Shown in pieces: positions 53,701-61,213 of a stretch of DNA of 64,000 nt (position 1 is the stretch's first letter; each line of letters starts with the position of its first letter). The notes beneath the pieces were generated by a model, which did not search any database, had not been told where the DNA came from, and saw only the letters and a list, made by a program, of their open reading frames with translations. Source of the stretch: Curtobacterium sp. SGAir0471 (lineage in GTDB: Bacteria; Actinomycetota; Actinomycetes; Actinomycetales; Microbacteriaceae); assembly GCF_005490985.1 (NCBI RefSeq), contig NZ_CP027869.1, forward strand, positions 1,922,001 to 1,986,000, in the 5' to 3' direction. The position numbers and the translations under genes are program-made.

Positions 53701-56598
53701 GGCCTGGGCGACGGGGTTCGCGGCCTGCTCGGCACGGGGGCTGATGCCGACCCGGACCGTCCCGGTCGCGCGGGCGCCGAGCGCGTCGACGACGGTGTAC
53801 GTGAACTCGTCGGTACCGGAGGAGTAGTCCCCCGCGTCGTAGGTGAGCGCGTCAGCGGTGACGTCGCTCACCGATCCCTTCTGGGGGTTGTCGGCGACGC
53901 CGACGAGCTGCACCGAGTCGCCGTCGGGATCGATGCCGTTCAGCGGCACGGTGATGCGCACGGCCTGTCCGGCGACGGCGCGCGCCGTCACGGTCTCGGG
54001 CACCGGCGGGTTGTTCGTCGCGGCGTCGCGCTCCCGCACGGAGATCGACACCGTCGCGTCGGCGTACTGCCCGTCCGGCCCACGGACGCGGTAGACCGCG
54101 GTGTGGTTGCCGGGCGTCTGCGGTGCGAGGTACCGGAGCCGGTCGCCCGACACGAAGAGCAGCCCGCCGTCGCCCGGGACGTTCTGCACGAGCTGCGGGT
54201 CGAGCGTCAGCGGCTCGCCCTCCGGCTGGGTGTCGTTCGCCAGGACGTCGATCTCGGCGACGTCCCCGACCCGGACCGTGGCGGAGTCGGACTGCGCGAC
54301 GGGCGGTTGGATCCGGTCGGGCTTCGGGATCTCGACCACCGTGATCGTCCCGGCGGCGGTGGCCAGACCGTTCGACTCCGTGTACCCGAACGTCACCGGC
54401 CCGTCGAGCGGCGCGGTGAGCGTGACCCGGACGACGTGCTGGTCGAGGATGCTCGCCTGCACCCCGGTGGCGCGTCCGGGCCCGTCGAGCGCCGTGACCA
54501 TCAGGACGCCGCCGGCCGGGTCGGTGTCCGTCGCGGTGACGTCGGTGTCCTTCGTCGACAGGGTGGTGACGAACACCGTCTTGGGCGTCGTGATCGGCGG
54601 GGTCGAGGCATCGGGCGGCGCGAGCACGGTGACCCGGACGACGCCGCTCGCGGTCTTCGTGCCGTCGGTGACGGTGTACTCGAGCTGGTGGTCCCCCACC
54701 CCGGCACCCTGGACGCGGAACGTGCCGGCGTCGTACGAGGGGGTGACCGTCAGGCCGCTCGACGACGACACGCTGGTGAGCGTGACGGTGCCGTTGCCGC
54801 CGCGGACGTGGTCGAGCGGCTCCACCGTGAACGCCTTGCCGGCGTAGCCCTGCACCGCGAAGGCGTCGGCGCGCAGCGGGACGTTCCCCTGCGCCGCGAC
54901 CCGGACGGTCATCGACCCGCGGCCGCGGTCGCGTCCGTCGCTCACGACGAGCTGCACGGTGCGGTCTCCGGTCCGGCCGCTCGCGTTGCGGAAGTCGAGC
55001 AGCCCGTCCGGCGTGGTGGAGACACGGTCGCCGTCCGCGGAGGCGGACTCCAGGTAGACCGGGTCACCGTCCGGGTCGACCCAGTCCGACAGCACGTCGG
55101 TCACGACGTGCCCGTTCTGCACGACGTCGGCCGAGGTGCTGCGGACCTGTCGCGGCGGCTCGTTCTCCGTGTCGGGACGGACGGTCACGCGCACGGTCGC
55201 GCTGTCCGACCCGCCGTTGCCGTCGGTGATCGTGTACGGGAAGGACAGCGTGCCGCGGGCGTCCGCGGTGAGCGTGACCTGCAGTCGCTGCCCGTCGCCG
55301 ACGATCGCGACGCTGCCCTGGGCGTCGGGGATGCTGCCGACCTCGCTGATGACCAGCGGGTCGCCGTTCGGGTCGTAGTCGTTGAGGAGCACCGGCAGGC
55401 TCGTCGTCCGTCCGGGACGCGCGCCGAGCTCGTCGTCCACGGCCACCGGCGGCTTCTGGTCCTTGTCCACCTGCGGGTCGTCGTCCGACACCCGTTCCTG
55501 CTGCCGCTCGTCGTCCTGGTCGACCAGGTCGGACCAGTTGTCGATGAGCTGTCCGCTGCGACCGATCGCCCACGACCGCCCGCTCCGCGGGTCGTTCGCC
55601 ACGACGGTGCCGCCGTTGTGCACGATCTGCAGGTCGTCGGCGTCGGCGCTCTGCGCCAGCCGCTGCAGCCCGCTGCCGCGGCAGGAGTCCATCGCCTGCC
55701 CGCCCGCCCACGCGGCGTAGGTGCACGAGCCGACCACGGTCGGGCGCGCCGCTCGACCCGAGACCCGCAGCGCCGTCCGGTCCACCTGGCCGGAGGCGGA
55801 GACCCGCACCAGGCCCGCGGTACCGGCGACCAGGACCGAGGACGAGGAGTCGGACGACCGCTGCAGCGCGGGGGTCCCGCCGACGCGGTCGCCGAGGTCG
55901 ACGGTGTCCCCGTCGACCGAGAGCTGCCCCGTGGTCCGGTCGAGGACGGCGACGTGGTCCCCGAAGGACGCGACCTGGAACTCGTGGGAACGGTCGAACC
56001 GGACGTCCCACCGCTGCTCGACCGTCAGTTCGGGCCCGACGTCGACGAGTGACGCCCGCCCGGTGCGCGGCGAGTAGACGGTGACCCGGTCGTCGGAGGC
56101 GTCGAAGACGGCGTCGGCACCGAGGGTCAGGTCGGCCCTGGCCGAGGCGTCGAAGTCGGCCAGCCGGGCAGCCGGGGTCGCCCAGAGCTCACCGGTGTCG
56201 CCGTTCCCGACGACGGCGGTGTCCCCGGCGAAGAACACCTGCGGCGACCCGGCAGGCAGGGTGACGGCGTCGCCCACGGTCGCGTCGGCGACGTCGACCC
56301 TGGCCACGGTCCCCTTCGTGCCGTCGACGCTGTAGACCTCGGCGCCGCGCTGCACGACCGAGAGATCGTCGCTCGGTGTCTCGACGGCCGTGTTGAGCGC
56401 CAGGACCCCGGTGTTCGCGCGGCCGACGGCACCGTACTGCGCGGAGGGCACCCACACCGTGCCGTCGCCGAGGTCGATCCGCTGCGTGTGGTACCCGGTC
56501 GACACGACCGCAGCGGTCGCCACCACGGCACCGACGACGACCGACGCACCGAGCGTGACGGCCGCCGACCGGTGCTTCGCCAGGAGCGCCCGGATCAC
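50761..56598 (-). CDS. Giant surface protein: cadherin/Ig-like and fibronectin type III repeats
   Basis: 1945 residues. One N-terminal signal-anchor helix (SAAVTLGASVVVGAVVATAAVV, about 14-36) and then wholly extracellular. Residues about 45-370 form a repetitive beta region like a propeller. From about 385 to 1460 come tandem cadherin/Ig-like domains, with the calcium-type loops DYDPNGDPL (407), DPDGDPV (512), DPDGDSV (891) and SDPEGGQL (986). Two fibronectin type III domains follow (from about 1464 and 1554), then two further beta domains with paired cysteines and a short disordered end. No LPXTG or C-terminal helix. GTG 56598 overlaps the kinase stop (GTGA); an extension to 56622 would run into the kinase frame. 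Adhesin- or sensor-like. Confidence 0.92.
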   Translation of the reverse strand: MIRALLAKHRSAAVTLGASVVVGAVVATAAVVSTGYHTQRIDLGDGTVWVPSAQYGAVGRANTGVLALNTAVETPSDDLSVVQRGAEVYSVDGTKGTVARVDVADATVGDAVTLPAGSPQVFFAGDTAVVGNGDTGELWATPAARLADFDASARADLTLGADAVFDASDDRVTVYSPRTGRASLVDVGPELTVEQRWDVRFDRSHEFQVASFGDHVAVLDRTTGQLSVDGDTVDLGDRVGGTPALQRSSDSSSSVLVAGTAGLVRVSASGQVDRTALRVSGRAARPTVVGSCTYAAWAGGQAMDSCRGSGLQRLAQSADADDLQIVHNGGTVVANDPRSGRSWAIGRSGQLIDNWSDLVDQDDERQQERVSDDDPQVDKDQKPPVAVDDELGARPGRTTSLPVLLNDYDPNGDPLVISEVGSIPDAQGSVAIVGDGQRLQVTLTADARGTLSFPYTITDGNGGSDSATVRVTVRPDTENEPPRQVRSTSADVVQNGHVVTDVLSDWVDPDGDPVYLESASADGDRVSTTPDGLLDFRNASGRTGDRTVQLVVSDGRDRGRGSMTVRVAAQGNVPLRADAFAVQGYAGKAFTVEPLDHVRGGNGTVTLTSVSSSSGLTVTPSYDAGTFRVQGAGVGDHQLEYTVTDGTKTASGVVRVTVLAPPDASTPPITTPKTVFVTTLSTKDTDVTATDTDPAGGVLMVTALDGPGRATGVQASILDQHVVRVTLTAPLDGPVTFGYTESNGLATAAGTITVVEIPKPDRIQPPVAQSDSATVRVGDVAEIDVLANDTQPEGEPLTLDPQLVQNVPGDGGLLFVSGDRLRYLAPQTPGNHTAVYRVRGPDGQYADATVSISVRERDAATNNPPVPETVTARAVAGQAVRITVPLNGIDPDGDSVQLVGVADNPQKGSVSDVTADALTYDAGDYSSGTDEFTYTVVDALGARATGTVRVGISPRAEQAANPVAQADHVTIRPGGSVTVRVLQNDSDPEGGQLTVTAAEPTAAGVTAKVLQRTQVRVTPPRSATEGDFAVLYTVANASGGSSTAFLTVTVDRDAPPLRPEVEDTTLDLQDILRRESVTVDVLQNVFFAEGSTSRLEVGVVDGYGDTAQVTKDRRITIRLTDAAQVVPFSVARSDHPDVVSYGFVHVPGFDDALPQVDRSVGAVTVKSEATVRIPLDRYVVTANGRTAQITDRSTVKATHANGQDLVVDRSTLQFTSSKLFYGNASISFEVTDGSSTNGGKGRVATLVLPIKVTPRSNQPPAFTGSSIDMQPGDSRTLDLTKLTDYPYPDDLGELRYSVVSRPGSGTTATVQGQQLRVSVAEDAPKDTTASIGIGVSDAANQGRAGVVQVGIVGSTRPLVQPGADRAVVQRGTTATIDVLSNDQATNPFPDRPLRVVAIRGLAGGLPAGVSVTPSADRSRLQVTVADRAQPVDAHLQYQVADATDDPSRYVWADVTIAVQDVPDAPGAPTRTGTFQGGKLTLTWATPQANNAPITGYRVQGTNGVAKDCGTATVCTLTGVDPSASYRFSVVARNAVGESEPSSQSAPMSADFVPAAPKGVRVTPSSTTPDQLDVTWSAVGTPNGGSPVSNYAVTVQGPGLSSTKNVGTATSTSFPGAQSGAEYTVRVSARNAADRDGSPVQWNEASATGSAVGAPATPELSATGQPDGSTTAVTLSASEADWAGGTAGWRIAKYAASTPIPSGCSTTGAEKVWNAQTASDRITSRYRYVALADNGLFCTASQPADVQGYQAPDAPTGTLERAQQPGTDGTVGLTASAQSSAPYLYYSVGGGQPVRFSGSASLGAGAGYGLQTSVVFTACAADGQYCTSSDAQTATAFTTRASVVSAVVGQAPVINPPDNNGRIAADGYQISYCRSTILGDVCDDTNPTTRAPWTTSDPVPSGYSSIRVKATVDGQQDPTGARGTVTPATGTDDPPSGTDPSNPAAG

Positions 56599-58004
56599 CC
56601 GGTGCTCCCGATCGTCCCGCACTGCTCGGGGCTCGCGGCGCCCGTCTTGCCGTCACGGTTCACGGCGACCGTGATGCACTGCTCGGCCCCCGTCCCGCCG
56701 GACACGACGAAGGTGGTGCCGGTCTGCTGGCTCGTCGCGCCGGACGAGGTGATCACGTAGGTGTCACCGGGACGGAGCCCCGGGTCGGCCCAGCTGAACG
56801 ACACCGAGTCGGCACCGGCGCGGGCGCTGACGTCGCGGACGGTGGGGATCGACGCGGTGCCCGCGCGTGTGACGAGCAGGACGCTCACCACGGCGACGGC
56901 CGCGAGGACGAGGACACCGGCCGATCCGGCCACCACGACGTTCGTGCGACCCCGCCGACGCGCGACGGTCGCCGATCCGGTGCGGTGGACCGTCCCCACG
57001 CTCTGCACCCCCGTGGAGGCCCCGCCCCGGACGGCGCGCCGCGTGCGGCGCCGGGCACCGGTCCGGGAGGGCGGCTGCAGCTCGCGGACGACGGTCCGGT
57101 CCGCGTCGGACGACGGGGTCGCGACCGCCCACGACTCGACCGCCACCTCGGCGGGGGTCTGCGGGATCCCGAGCTCGGCCTCGACCTGCTGGAGTCCGCG
57201 GACGAACTCCATCACGGTCGCCGGGCGCGTGGACACCCGGCGCGACATCGCCGTGGCGAGCAGTCGCTCGAGCGACGGCGGGACGTCGGTCCTGCCCGTC
57301 GGTCGCGCGCCGCCCTTGTCGATCCGGTCCATCAGGTCCGCCGCGGCGTTCTTCCCCCCGGGGACCTCGAACGGGCTGCGCCCTGCGAGCAGCGAGTAGA
57401 CGGTGGCGGCGAGCGAGTACACCTCGGACTGCACGGTCCCGCGCGACTCGTCGCCGAGCACCTCGGGCGCGGACCACGGGATCGACATGCCCACCGGTTC
57501 GTCCGGGTCGGCGCTGCCGATCGTCGCGGCGATGCCGAAGTCCGACAGGACGGGTGCGCCGTAGGCGGTGCGCAGGATGTTGGAGGGCTTGACGTCCCGG
57601 TGGAGCACGCCTTCCCGGTGGGCCGTCTCGAGCGCCGAGCCGATGCGGATGCCGACGGCCAGGACCTCGGACACGGGGAGCGGCTCGCGACGGTAGCGCT
57701 GGCTGAGCGAGGACGAGCACAGCTCCATGACCAGGTACGGTCGGCCGTCGGCCGCGATGCTGGCCTGGAACACCGTGAGGATGGAGGGGTGCGTGCTGAG
57801 CCGGGCCATCAGGTTCGCCTCGGCCTGGAACATCTGCCGGACGCGCTCGTCGACGACCTCGTCCAGGAGCACCTTCACCGCGACCTGTCGTCGGGGCATG
57901 TCCTGTTCGTAGAGGAACACGTCGGCGAAGCCACCGGAACCCAGGACGTGGACGGGGCTGAACCCGGCGATGACGGGCGGATCGGACGGCAGGCGTCGGG
58001 CCAT
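56595..58004 (-). CDS. Membrane Ser/Thr protein kinase with FN3-like ectodomain
   Basis: 469 residues. Hanks-type kinase at the N-terminus: glycine loop LGSGGFADVFL, VAVKVLL lysine, HRDVKPSN catalytic loop, SDFGIA metal loop and SAPE; all catalytic residues are present. An Arg-rich juxtamembrane segment leads to one helix (VVVAGSAGVLVLAAVAVVSVLLV, about 360-382). The roughly 85-residue ectodomain (VRDVSARAGADSVSFSWADPG) looks like one fibronectin type III domain with two cysteines, not the PASTA repeats of PknB. ATG 58004 has a GGGAGGGAA ribosome site. It heads the operon of the giant protein and MoxR module. Confidence 0.94.
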   Translation of the reverse strand: MARRLPSDPPVIAGFSPVHVLGSGGFADVFLYEQDMPRRQVAVKVLLDEVVDERVRQMFQAEANLMARLSTHPSILTVFQASIAADGRPYLVMELCSSSLSQRYRREPLPVSEVLAVGIRIGSALETAHREGVLHRDVKPSNILRTAYGAPVLSDFGIAATIGSADPDEPVGMSIPWSAPEVLGDESRGTVQSEVYSLAATVYSLLAGRSPFEVPGGKNAAADLMDRIDKGGARPTGRTDVPPSLERLLATAMSRRVSTRPATVMEFVRGLQQVEAELGIPQTPAEVAVESWAVATPSSDADRTVVRELQPPSRTGARRRTRRAVRGGASTGVQSVGTVHRTGSATVARRRGRTNVVVAGSAGVLVLAAVAVVSVLLVTRAGTASIPTVRDVSARAGADSVSFSWADPGLRPGDTYVITSSGATSQQTGTTFVVSGGTGAEQCITVAVNRDGKTGAASPEQCGTIGSTG

Positions 58005-58061
58005 CGGCGTCGTTCCCTCCCCCGGCCCCCGGCCGGCTCGTCCGTTCCTCGCAGCCAGGTC

Positions 58062-58067
58062 ATTCTA
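58062..58067 (-). promoter_or_regulatory. Probable -10 element of the kinase-giant-MoxR operon
   Basis: TAGAAT on the minus strand, about 57 nt before the kinase ATG, in the 155-bp gap after the phosphatase gene. Confidence 0.45.
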
Positions 58068-58120
58068 CGAAGCGCGCTCCGACACCCGGCGGCCGCGAGC
58101 CACCCTGTGGACAGCGACCA

Positions 58121-58137
58121 TCCCCCACTTCGGGGGA
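58121..58137 (-). terminator. Short hairpin after the PP2C gene
   Basis: 6-bp stem TCCCCC/GGGGGA with a 5-nt loop, 23 bp past the phosphatase stop and before the kinase promoter. Confidence 0.45.
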
Positions 58138-58159
58138 CGCCCGAGCCCGACGACCGCGG

Positions 58160-58981
58160 TCAGTGCCGCGGCAGCGTGTCCTCGACGTCGGGGTCCTCGG
58201 GCGCGCCGTCGACCTGCACGACCACCACCGTGACGTTGTCGCGGCCGCCGGCGACGACCGCGTCCCCGACCAGCCGCTCGGCCAGTGCCTGGGCCGCGGG
58301 CACCCGCGCCGCGATCCGGGCGATACCGACGTCACCGAGTTCCTTGGTGAGCCCGTCGGAGCACACGATGTAGCGGTCACCGGCACGCAGCGGCAGCGTC
58401 CACCAGTCGGGCTCCGGCGGCTCACCGAAGCCGACCGCGCGGGTGATGACGTTGCTGTCGGGGTGCTGCTCGGCGTCCTCGGCCCGGAGGAGCCCGGCGT
58501 CGACCATCTCCTGCACGACCGAGTGGTCCACCGTCACGCGCCGCAGTGCGCCGGACTCGATCCGGTAGGTGCGGGAGTCACCCACGTTGAACACGAGCGC
58601 AGCCGGCTGCCCGTGGCTCGCGACGAGCGCGACGCCGGTCACGGTGGTCCCGGCGCCGAGGGCGTTGCCACCGGCCGCCCGCTCGATGTCGGCGGTGGCG
58701 AGCAGCAGGGCCCGCTGGATGTCCTGGCGGCTGGTGAAGTCGCCCGTCGCGACCTGGTCGAGTCGTCGGACGACCGCGTCGCTCGCCCGGTCGCCCGCGA
58801 GGTGCCCACCCATGCCGTCGGCGACGACGAAGAACGGCGCACCGACGACGTAGCTGTCCTCGTTGTGGTCCCGACGTCGACCGACGTCGGTCGCGGCTCC
58901 CCACGAGAGCGTCAGGGGGGTGCCGGCTGCGCCGGGGACGTCGATGGCGTGCTCGGTGGCAGCTCGGCCGAGTTCGGTCAC
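58160..58981 (-). CDS. PP2C-family Ser/Thr protein phosphatase
   Basis: 273 residues, soluble, PstP/SpoIIE-type PP2C. Metal and catalytic motifs: RRDHNEDSYVV, VADGMGGHLAGD, GTTVTGVAL, FNVGDSRTYRI, CSDGLTKELGD and GGRDNVTVVVV. No membrane helix, unlike mycobacterial PstP. It should reverse the kinase and act on the FHA proteins. GTG 58981 (VTELGRAATEHAID) was chosen as the last start that keeps the whole domain; its GTGA overlaps the stop of a 19-codon mini-ORF coupled to the upstream FHA gene. Confidence 0.93.
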   Translation of the reverse strand: MTELGRAATEHAIDVPGAAGTPLTLSWGAATDVGRRRDHNEDSYVVGAPFFVVADGMGGHLAGDRASDAVVRRLDQVATGDFTSRQDIQRALLLATADIERAAGGNALGAGTTVTGVALVASHGQPAALVFNVGDSRTYRIESGALRRVTVDHSVVQEMVDAGLLRAEDAEQHPDSNVITRAVGFGEPPEPDWWTLPLRAGDRYIVCSDGLTKELGDVGIARIAARVPAAQALAERLVGDAVVAGGRDNVTVVVVQVDGAPEDPDVEDTLPRH

Positions 58982-59037
58982 GGTTTCAGGATCGCTCTCT
59001 GGGAGTGGAGGGACGTGCCGGGCGGACGGTTCGTCAC
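58978..59037 (-). CDS. 19-residue bridging mini-ORF between the FHA and PP2C genes
   Basis: GTG 59037 overlaps the FHA stop as GTGA, the frame runs 19 codons (start VTNRPPG) and its TGA overlaps the PP2C GTG, again as GTGA. It may serve only to carry ribosomes across the gap, or mark an ancestral longer N-terminus. No recognisable product. Confidence 0.35.
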   Translation of the reverse strand: MTNRPPGTSLHSQRAILKP

Positions 59038-59708
59038 GGGTTCGGAGGGAACGGTGGGAGGCCGTCGTCCGGTCCGACCCGGAGGTGCGGCGACAGGACC
59101 TCGACGACGTTGCCGTCACCGATCTCGACGAGCGTACCCGTCAGGACGACGATCGACGCACCCGCGGCCATCCGGAACGGCGCGGCGCCCGGGGGTCGCA
59201 CCACGGTGCCGTTCGTCGACCGCAGGTCCTCGACGACGGCGGCCTCGCCCGCAGCGTGCACGAGCAGGTGGGACGAGGAGACCTGCCCGCTCGGCGACGG
59301 CACGGGCACGAGGACGGGACCGTCGTCGACCACCACGCGTGGCGCAGCGGGGCGACGTCCGACGACCAGTGGTCGGTCGAGCCGGACGGTGCGTCCACCG
59401 ATGCGGACGGACGGCGTCCGGCGGCGGACCGGTTGCTCGTCGCTGCGCGGGACGGCCGCACTCGGTGGCGCTCCCCCCGGTGTCCCGGTCGGCGTCGGCC
59501 GACCGGGCCGATCACGCAGGACCGTGTCATCGGCAACCGGTCCGGGCCCCGGTCCGACGCCCCGCACGGGCCGGATCACCGTGTCCCCGTACGGGTCGTC
59601 GTCGCGGAGACCGTCCGGCTCTGCACCGGGAAGGCCGACGGGACCGGCGTCGAGACGCGCACGGATCACCGTGTCGTCGTCGCGCACCGGTTCCCGCTCC
59701 ATGGTCAT
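59034..59708 (-). CDS. FHA-domain protein with N-terminal DTV[IL]R threonine motifs
   Basis: 224 residues, cytoplasmic. The first 90 residues are disordered and carry three copies of DTV[IL]R (Thr13, Thr43, Thr62). A C-terminal FHA domain follows: PLVVGRRP, SSSHLLVHA and DLRSTNGTVV are the phosphothreonine-binding loops. This layout recalls GarA/OdhI, where a kinase phosphorylates an N-terminal threonine that the FHA domain then binds. ATG 59708 overlaps the upstream stop (ATGA); Met 59702 is possible. Followed by the phosphatase. Confidence 0.9.
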   Translation of the reverse strand: MTMEREPVRDDDTVIRARLDAGPVGLPGAEPDGLRDDDPYGDTVIRPVRGVGPGPGPVADDTVLRDRPGRPTPTGTPGGAPPSAAVPRSDEQPVRRRTPSVRIGGRTVRLDRPLVVGRRPAAPRVVVDDGPVLVPVPSPSGQVSSSHLLVHAAGEAAVVEDLRSTNGTVVRPPGAAPFRMAAGASIVVLTGTLVEIGDGNVVEVLSPHLRVGPDDGLPPFPPNP

Positions 59709-60340
59709 CCCACCGTAGACGATCCTGTCGACCCCGTGGGCGTGGCCCACCCGGGTCCGTGTCCGGACCGGACGGCGCGCAGGACCAACCAGCCGAAGGG
59801 GTCGTCCGGGCGCGTGTCCAGGGCGTGCCGCGCGCGGACCTCGGCCCGCGCGGAGGACCCGAGCGCCCAGGCGCACCACGCACCGAGTGCGAGGGCACCG
59901 GCCGCGCCGATCGCCACGTCTCCCCCGACCGCCCCGTCGGCGCGCCAGGTCCGCCAGGCAGCAGCGCACCGGTCACCCGCCACCCGCAGCCGCGCGCGGT
60001 CCGGCTCCGGACCCGATCCGCCGAGCGCCGGCGGCGTCGGGTCGCGGAACGGGTCGAACGGCACGACCGTCCCGGGGTCCGGGCGACCCCGCGAGGCGAG
60101 GAAGCCGACCAGCGCGAAGCGGGTCGCGAGCGCGCCGCACGCCGTCGTCACCGCGACGGCCTGCGGACGCGCGAGCACCTCGTCGCCTGCCGACGCACCG
60201 GCTCGCTGGGGCGCGAACGACGCGGACGGCGGGGACGGCGCGACGAGCGCGGCACAGGCGGCGCGCAGGGTGACCGCAGCGGCGATCTCACGCGGGTAGC
60301 GCACCTGGGTGGACGAAGGGCGTCGTGTCGTGGAGGTCAT
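59705..60340 (-). CDS. Hypothetical membrane-associated protein upstream of the FHA gene
   Basis: 211 residues, Ala/Arg-rich. Moderately hydrophobic stretches at about 20-40 and 58-80 and one clear helix (VAIGAAGALALGAWCAWALG, about 139-158); the tail is charged then Gly/Pro-rich. No family recognised. ATG 60340. Its TGA overlaps the FHA ATG, so it belongs to the phosphatase operon and may be its membrane partner. Confidence 0.75.
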   Translation of the reverse strand: MTSTTRRPSSTQVRYPREIAAAVTLRAACAALVAPSPPSASFAPQRAGASAGDEVLARPQAVAVTTACGALATRFALVGFLASRGRPDPGTVVPFDPFRDPTPPALGGSGPEPDRARLRVAGDRCAAAWRTWRADGAVGGDVAIGAAGALALGAWCAWALGSSARAEVRARHALDTRPDDPFGWLVLRAVRSGHGPGWATPTGSTGSSTVG

Positions 60341-60446
60341 GCACGAGATCGTGACCCGTGCCGTGCCTCCAGGCCGGTCGCACCGGAGCATCTGTGGACG
60401 GGTCCGACGGATCCGCCGGTTGTGCAGGACGTCTTCCCGCCGCCGG

Positions 60447-61208
60447 TCAGACGCGGACCGGCTCGAGGCTCTCCGCGACCAGGTCCCAGCCGTCGTCCGT
60501 GCGTTCGACCACCACGCCGTGCTCGCCGGCCCACCGAAGCAGTCCCGCGGTGTCGCCCACCTCCGCACCGGTCCGTCCGAGGAGCGCGGTCAGCCGCCCC
60601 TTCGCGGTCTTGTTCCAGTGGTTCAGCGCCCGACGACGTCCGCCGTCGTCGACGCTGACCACCCGGAGGGTGAGCGCCTCGGGGACCGGCCCGAGCGCAC
60701 GGTAGCCCTCGGAACGCAGGTCGAGCACGAGACCATCGGCGCGACGACCGAGCACACGGGAGGACGGCTCGGGCCAGTGCTTCGCGAGTCGGAGCGCGCC
60801 GAGCCTCGAGTCGTGCGAGAGCCGGTACGCGGGGATCTCGTCGCCGGCGCCGATCGGGCCGAACATCGCGGACTGGACCACGACGTGGTCCGCCCACCAG
60901 CGCCGCGTCGCGTCGTCCGCACCCGGAGCGTCGAGTGGGTCGTAGAGCACACCGGTGTACCGCTCGATCGCCGGCAGCGTCGGTGCGGTGTCGAGCGCCA
61001 GGTTGCGGAGTCGCTCGCCCACCGACCTCGGGCCGAGCTTCAAGGCCGTCCGTGCCGTGGACTCCTCGGAACTGACGGAGCGGGCCGCGGTGATCACCGC
61101 GGCCCGCTCGTCGGACAGTTCCGGGAAGGACAGCGCACCCAGGTCGAGGGTGCGTGCCGTGTCCCCGCCCTCCCGCTTCGTCTCGGACGGCGGGAGGAGG
61201 ACGGTCAG
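60447..61208 (-). CDS. yaaA: Peroxide stress protein YaaA (DUF328), with an apparent CTG start
   Basis: 253 residues of the YaaA family, which lowers free iron and protects from oxidative DNA damage. The conserved N-terminus VLLPPSETKREGG is encoded, and ERYTGVLYDPL, SAMFGPIGAGDEIPAYRL and NHWNKTAKG are typical. No in-frame ATG, GTG or TTG exists before it; only CTG at 61208 or 61217. The CTG at 61217 overlaps the atpC TGA as CTGA, just as neighbours use ATGA. The first standard start (GTG 61097) would remove about 37 conserved residues. Non-canonical initiation or a frameshift is implied. Confidence 0.88.
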   Translation of the reverse strand: MTVLLPPSETKREGGDTARTLDLGALSFPELSDERAAVITAARSVSSEESTARTALKLGPRSVGERLRNLALDTAPTLPAIERYTGVLYDPLDAPGADDATRRWWADHVVVQSAMFGPIGAGDEIPAYRLSHDSRLGALRLAKHWPEPSSRVLGRRADGLVLDLRSEGYRALGPVPEALTLRVVSVDDGGRRRALNHWNKTAKGRLTALLGRTGAEVGDTAGLLRWAGEHGVVVERTDDGWDLVAESLEPVRV

Positions 61209-61213
61209 TCCGG

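Noticed and set aside
50761-56598. Sortase-anchored adhesin
   Set aside because: The C-terminus is Pro/Gly-rich and lacks LPXTG, a hydrophobic helix and a basic tail; the N-terminal signal anchor is the only membrane attachment.
43887-60340. A type VII (ESX) secretion locus
   Set aside because: FHA, kinase and membrane proteins are present, but there is no EsxA/EsxB WXG100 pair, no intact EccC, EccB, EccD or mycosin. Only a degenerate FtsK-like segment at 42846 hints at a link.
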